Origin: Acidobacteriota bacterium
Lineage (GTDB): Bacteria > Acidobacteriota > Terriglobia > Terriglobales > Acidobacteriaceae
Assembly (NCBI GenBank): GCA_003223595.1
Contig: QHVR01000112.1
Location: 1-13,849, forward strand
Reading direction: 5' to 3'
Length of the DNA: 13,849 nucleotides
This document shows positions 12,773 to 13,849 of this stretch, in pieces. Positions within the stretch are counted from its first letter, which is position 1; the number at the start of each line of letters is the position of its first letter. Made by a program: the position numbers and the translations under genes. The notes under the pieces are model-generated. The model did not search any database. It saw only the letters and a program-made list of their open reading frames with translations, and was not told the DNA's origin.

Positions 12773-13822
12773 TCATCCCAGGTAGCCTTTGGCCTTCAGG
12801 AGTTCTGCGTTGAGCAGGGCTGCCCCGGCTGCGCCGCGTATGGTGTTGTGCGACAGAACCGTGAACTTCCAGTCCAGCACGCTACACGGGCGCAGGCGGC
12901 CTACGACCGTAGTCATCCCTGCTCCCATGTCGATGTCAAATCTGGGCTGCGGACGATCATTGGCTTCCAGGTAGACCACCGGCCGTTCGGGCGCGCTGGG
13001 CAGCTTCAATTCCTGCGGTTCGGCGCGATACGCCTTCCACGATTCTATGATTTCTTCCGGCTTGGCTTTCTTCTTCAGGCGGATGGAAATGGACTCAGTG
13101 TGCCCGTCTTCGACGGCCACGCGGTTGCATTGCGCGCTCATGGCGAAGGCGCCGGGTATAACTTTCGAGCCGTTCACCTGACCCAGAAGTTTCTTGGTCT
13201 CTTCCTCCATCTTTTCTTCTTCGTTCTTGATGAAAGGGATCACGTTGCCAAGGATGTCGAGCGAGGCGACGCCAGGATATCCCGCGCCGCTGATAGCTTG
13301 CATGGTTACAGCCATTACGGTGTCGAGGCCGAAGCGCTGATGGATGGGGGCGAGGGCCAGAACCAGTCCGATGGCCGAGCAATTGGGATTGGTGACCACA
13401 TAGCCGCCACTCTTCTTACGCCAGCCCTGGATATCGATGAGCTTGATATGGCCCGCGTTCACTTCCGGGATCACCAGCGGCACATCTTCCTGCATGCGCA
13501 GAGCGCTGGAGTTGGAAACCACCGCGCACCCGGCATCGGCAAAGCGGGGCTCGAGCTCGGCAGCAATGGCGGAATCGAGAGCTGCGAAAATCACTTTGGG
13601 AGCGCCGTCCGGGGTCGCAGGCGAGACCTGCATCTTCGCCACGGCAGCGGGAATGGCAGTTTTCAGGCGCCAACGTGCTGCTTCCGCATACACCTTGCCT
13701 TCGGAGCGGTCTGACGCGGCGAGCCACGCGACCTCGAACCACGGATGGTGCTCCAGCATTTGGATAAATCTTTGTCCTACGACGCCGGTGGCGCCCAGGA
13801 TTCCTACAGGAATCTTTTTCAT
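12773..13822 (-). CDS. asd: Aspartate-semialdehyde dehydrogenase
   Basis: A 349-aa NADPH enzyme that reduces aspartyl phosphate, the product of LysC, to aspartate semialdehyde. The dinucleotide motif is GATGVVG (10-16). The catalytic Cys is C148 in NPNCSAIG, and the active-site His is H241 in DGHTESI. ISGAGYPG (178-184 region) binds substrate. The spacing and the segment PFIKNEEEKMEEETKKLLG place it in the archaeal/fungal-like ASADH branch rather than the E. coli type; this branch is also common in Acidobacteria and other bacteria. The start at 13822 (MKKIPVGILG) is natural for a Rossmann protein, although no Shine-Dalgarno precedes it. An extended -10 lies immediately upstream, suggesting a very short leader. 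lysC follows in the same direction. Confidence 0.94.
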   Translation of the reverse strand: MKKIPVGILGATGVVGQRFIQMLEHHPWFEVAWLAASDRSEGKVYAEAARWRLKTAIPAAVAKMQVSPATPDGAPKVIFAALDSAIAAELEPRFADAGCAVVSNSSALRMQEDVPLVIPEVNAGHIKLIDIQGWRKKSGGYVVTNPNCSAIGLVLALAPIHQRFGLDTVMAVTMQAISGAGYPGVASLDILGNVIPFIKNEEEKMEEETKKLLGQVNGSKVIPGAFAMSAQCNRVAVEDGHTESISIRLKKKAKPEEIIESWKAYRAEPQELKLPSAPERPVVYLEANDRPQPRFDIDMGAGMTTVVGRLRPCSVLDWKFTVLSHNTIRGAAGAALLNAELLKAKGYLG

Positions 13823-13834
13823 GGGTACTTGGAT

Positions 13835-13840
13835 TTTATA
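13835..13840 (-). promoter_or_regulatory. candidate extended -10 box of asd
   Basis: On the minus strand TG-T-TATAAA, with TATAAA at 13840-13835, gives a strong extended -10. Transcription would begin near 13828, only about six nt before the ATG, so the asd mRNA would be nearly leaderless. The -35 region lies beyond the window. Confidence 0.4.
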
Positions 13841-13849
13841 ACAAGCGAG

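Noticed and set aside
12758..13714. 318-aa open frame on the plus strand opposite asd
   Set aside because: It is antisense to the clear asd gene, has no recognisable domain or ribosome site, and its composition fits a shadow frame.
1..13849. CRISPR array, tRNA, rRNA, IS element or phage module
   Set aside because: No regularly spaced repeats, tRNA-like cloverleaf, rRNA segment, transposase or phage structural gene was recognised by reading; the Recombinase-domain protein lacks a catalytic domain and att sites.

Overview
The window reads as an ordinary, moderately GC-rich chromosomal segment from a free-living bacterium, most likely an acidobacterium (Acidobacteriota, Terriglobia-like). This placement is inferred from gene content: a Ser/Thr kinase with a C-terminal TolB-like plus TPR sensor half, a DUF2934 protein, a stand-alone 'Recombinase'-domain protein, Tat-exported TIM-barrel and IorAB-type molybdoenzyme genes, and a large M28 peptidase. 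No 16S or other phylogenetic marker is present. No tRNA, rRNA, CRISPR array, insertion sequence or prophage was recognised.

Layout. (1) 1-2702, minus strand: a well-formed sigma70-type promoter drives a 797-aa membrane Ser/Thr kinase, followed 39 nt later by the 5' end of a Tat-exported hydroxypyruvate-isomerase-like TIM-barrel gene that runs off the window. (2) 2801-3925, plus strand: a DUF2934 protein and a small Recombinase-domain protein whose stop codon lies inside a REP-like hairpin. (3) 4041-8597, plus strand: a secreted M28 zinc aminopeptidase, then a two-gene operon for an IorAB/aldehyde-oxidoreductase-type enzyme ([2Fe-2S] subunit and Tat-exported molybdopterin subunit). (4) 8749-9351, plus strand: a GreB-type transcript cleavage factor. 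(5) 9384-13822: the minus-strand genes asd, lysC and dapB, which are steps 2, 1 and 4 of the aspartate-to-diaminopimelate/lysine pathway (dapA is not in the window). They are split by two plus-strand genes (10262-11250) that encode related proteins of unknown function.

How the genes fit together. LysC, Asd and DapB are consecutive-pathway enzymes that supply diaminopimelate and lysine. The M28 peptidase and the IorAB pair look like envelope catabolic functions but share no obvious pathway. The kinase is probably a solitary sensor.

Nothing here is clearly a new system. The most interesting items are the tandem related pair at 10262-11250; the REP-like, GTAG-headed hairpins at 3868-3925 and 11260-11291, the first of which appears to have rewritten a protein C-terminus; and the DUF2934 and Recombinase-domain genes of unknown role. 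All family calls were made by eye from motifs; no database search was run.
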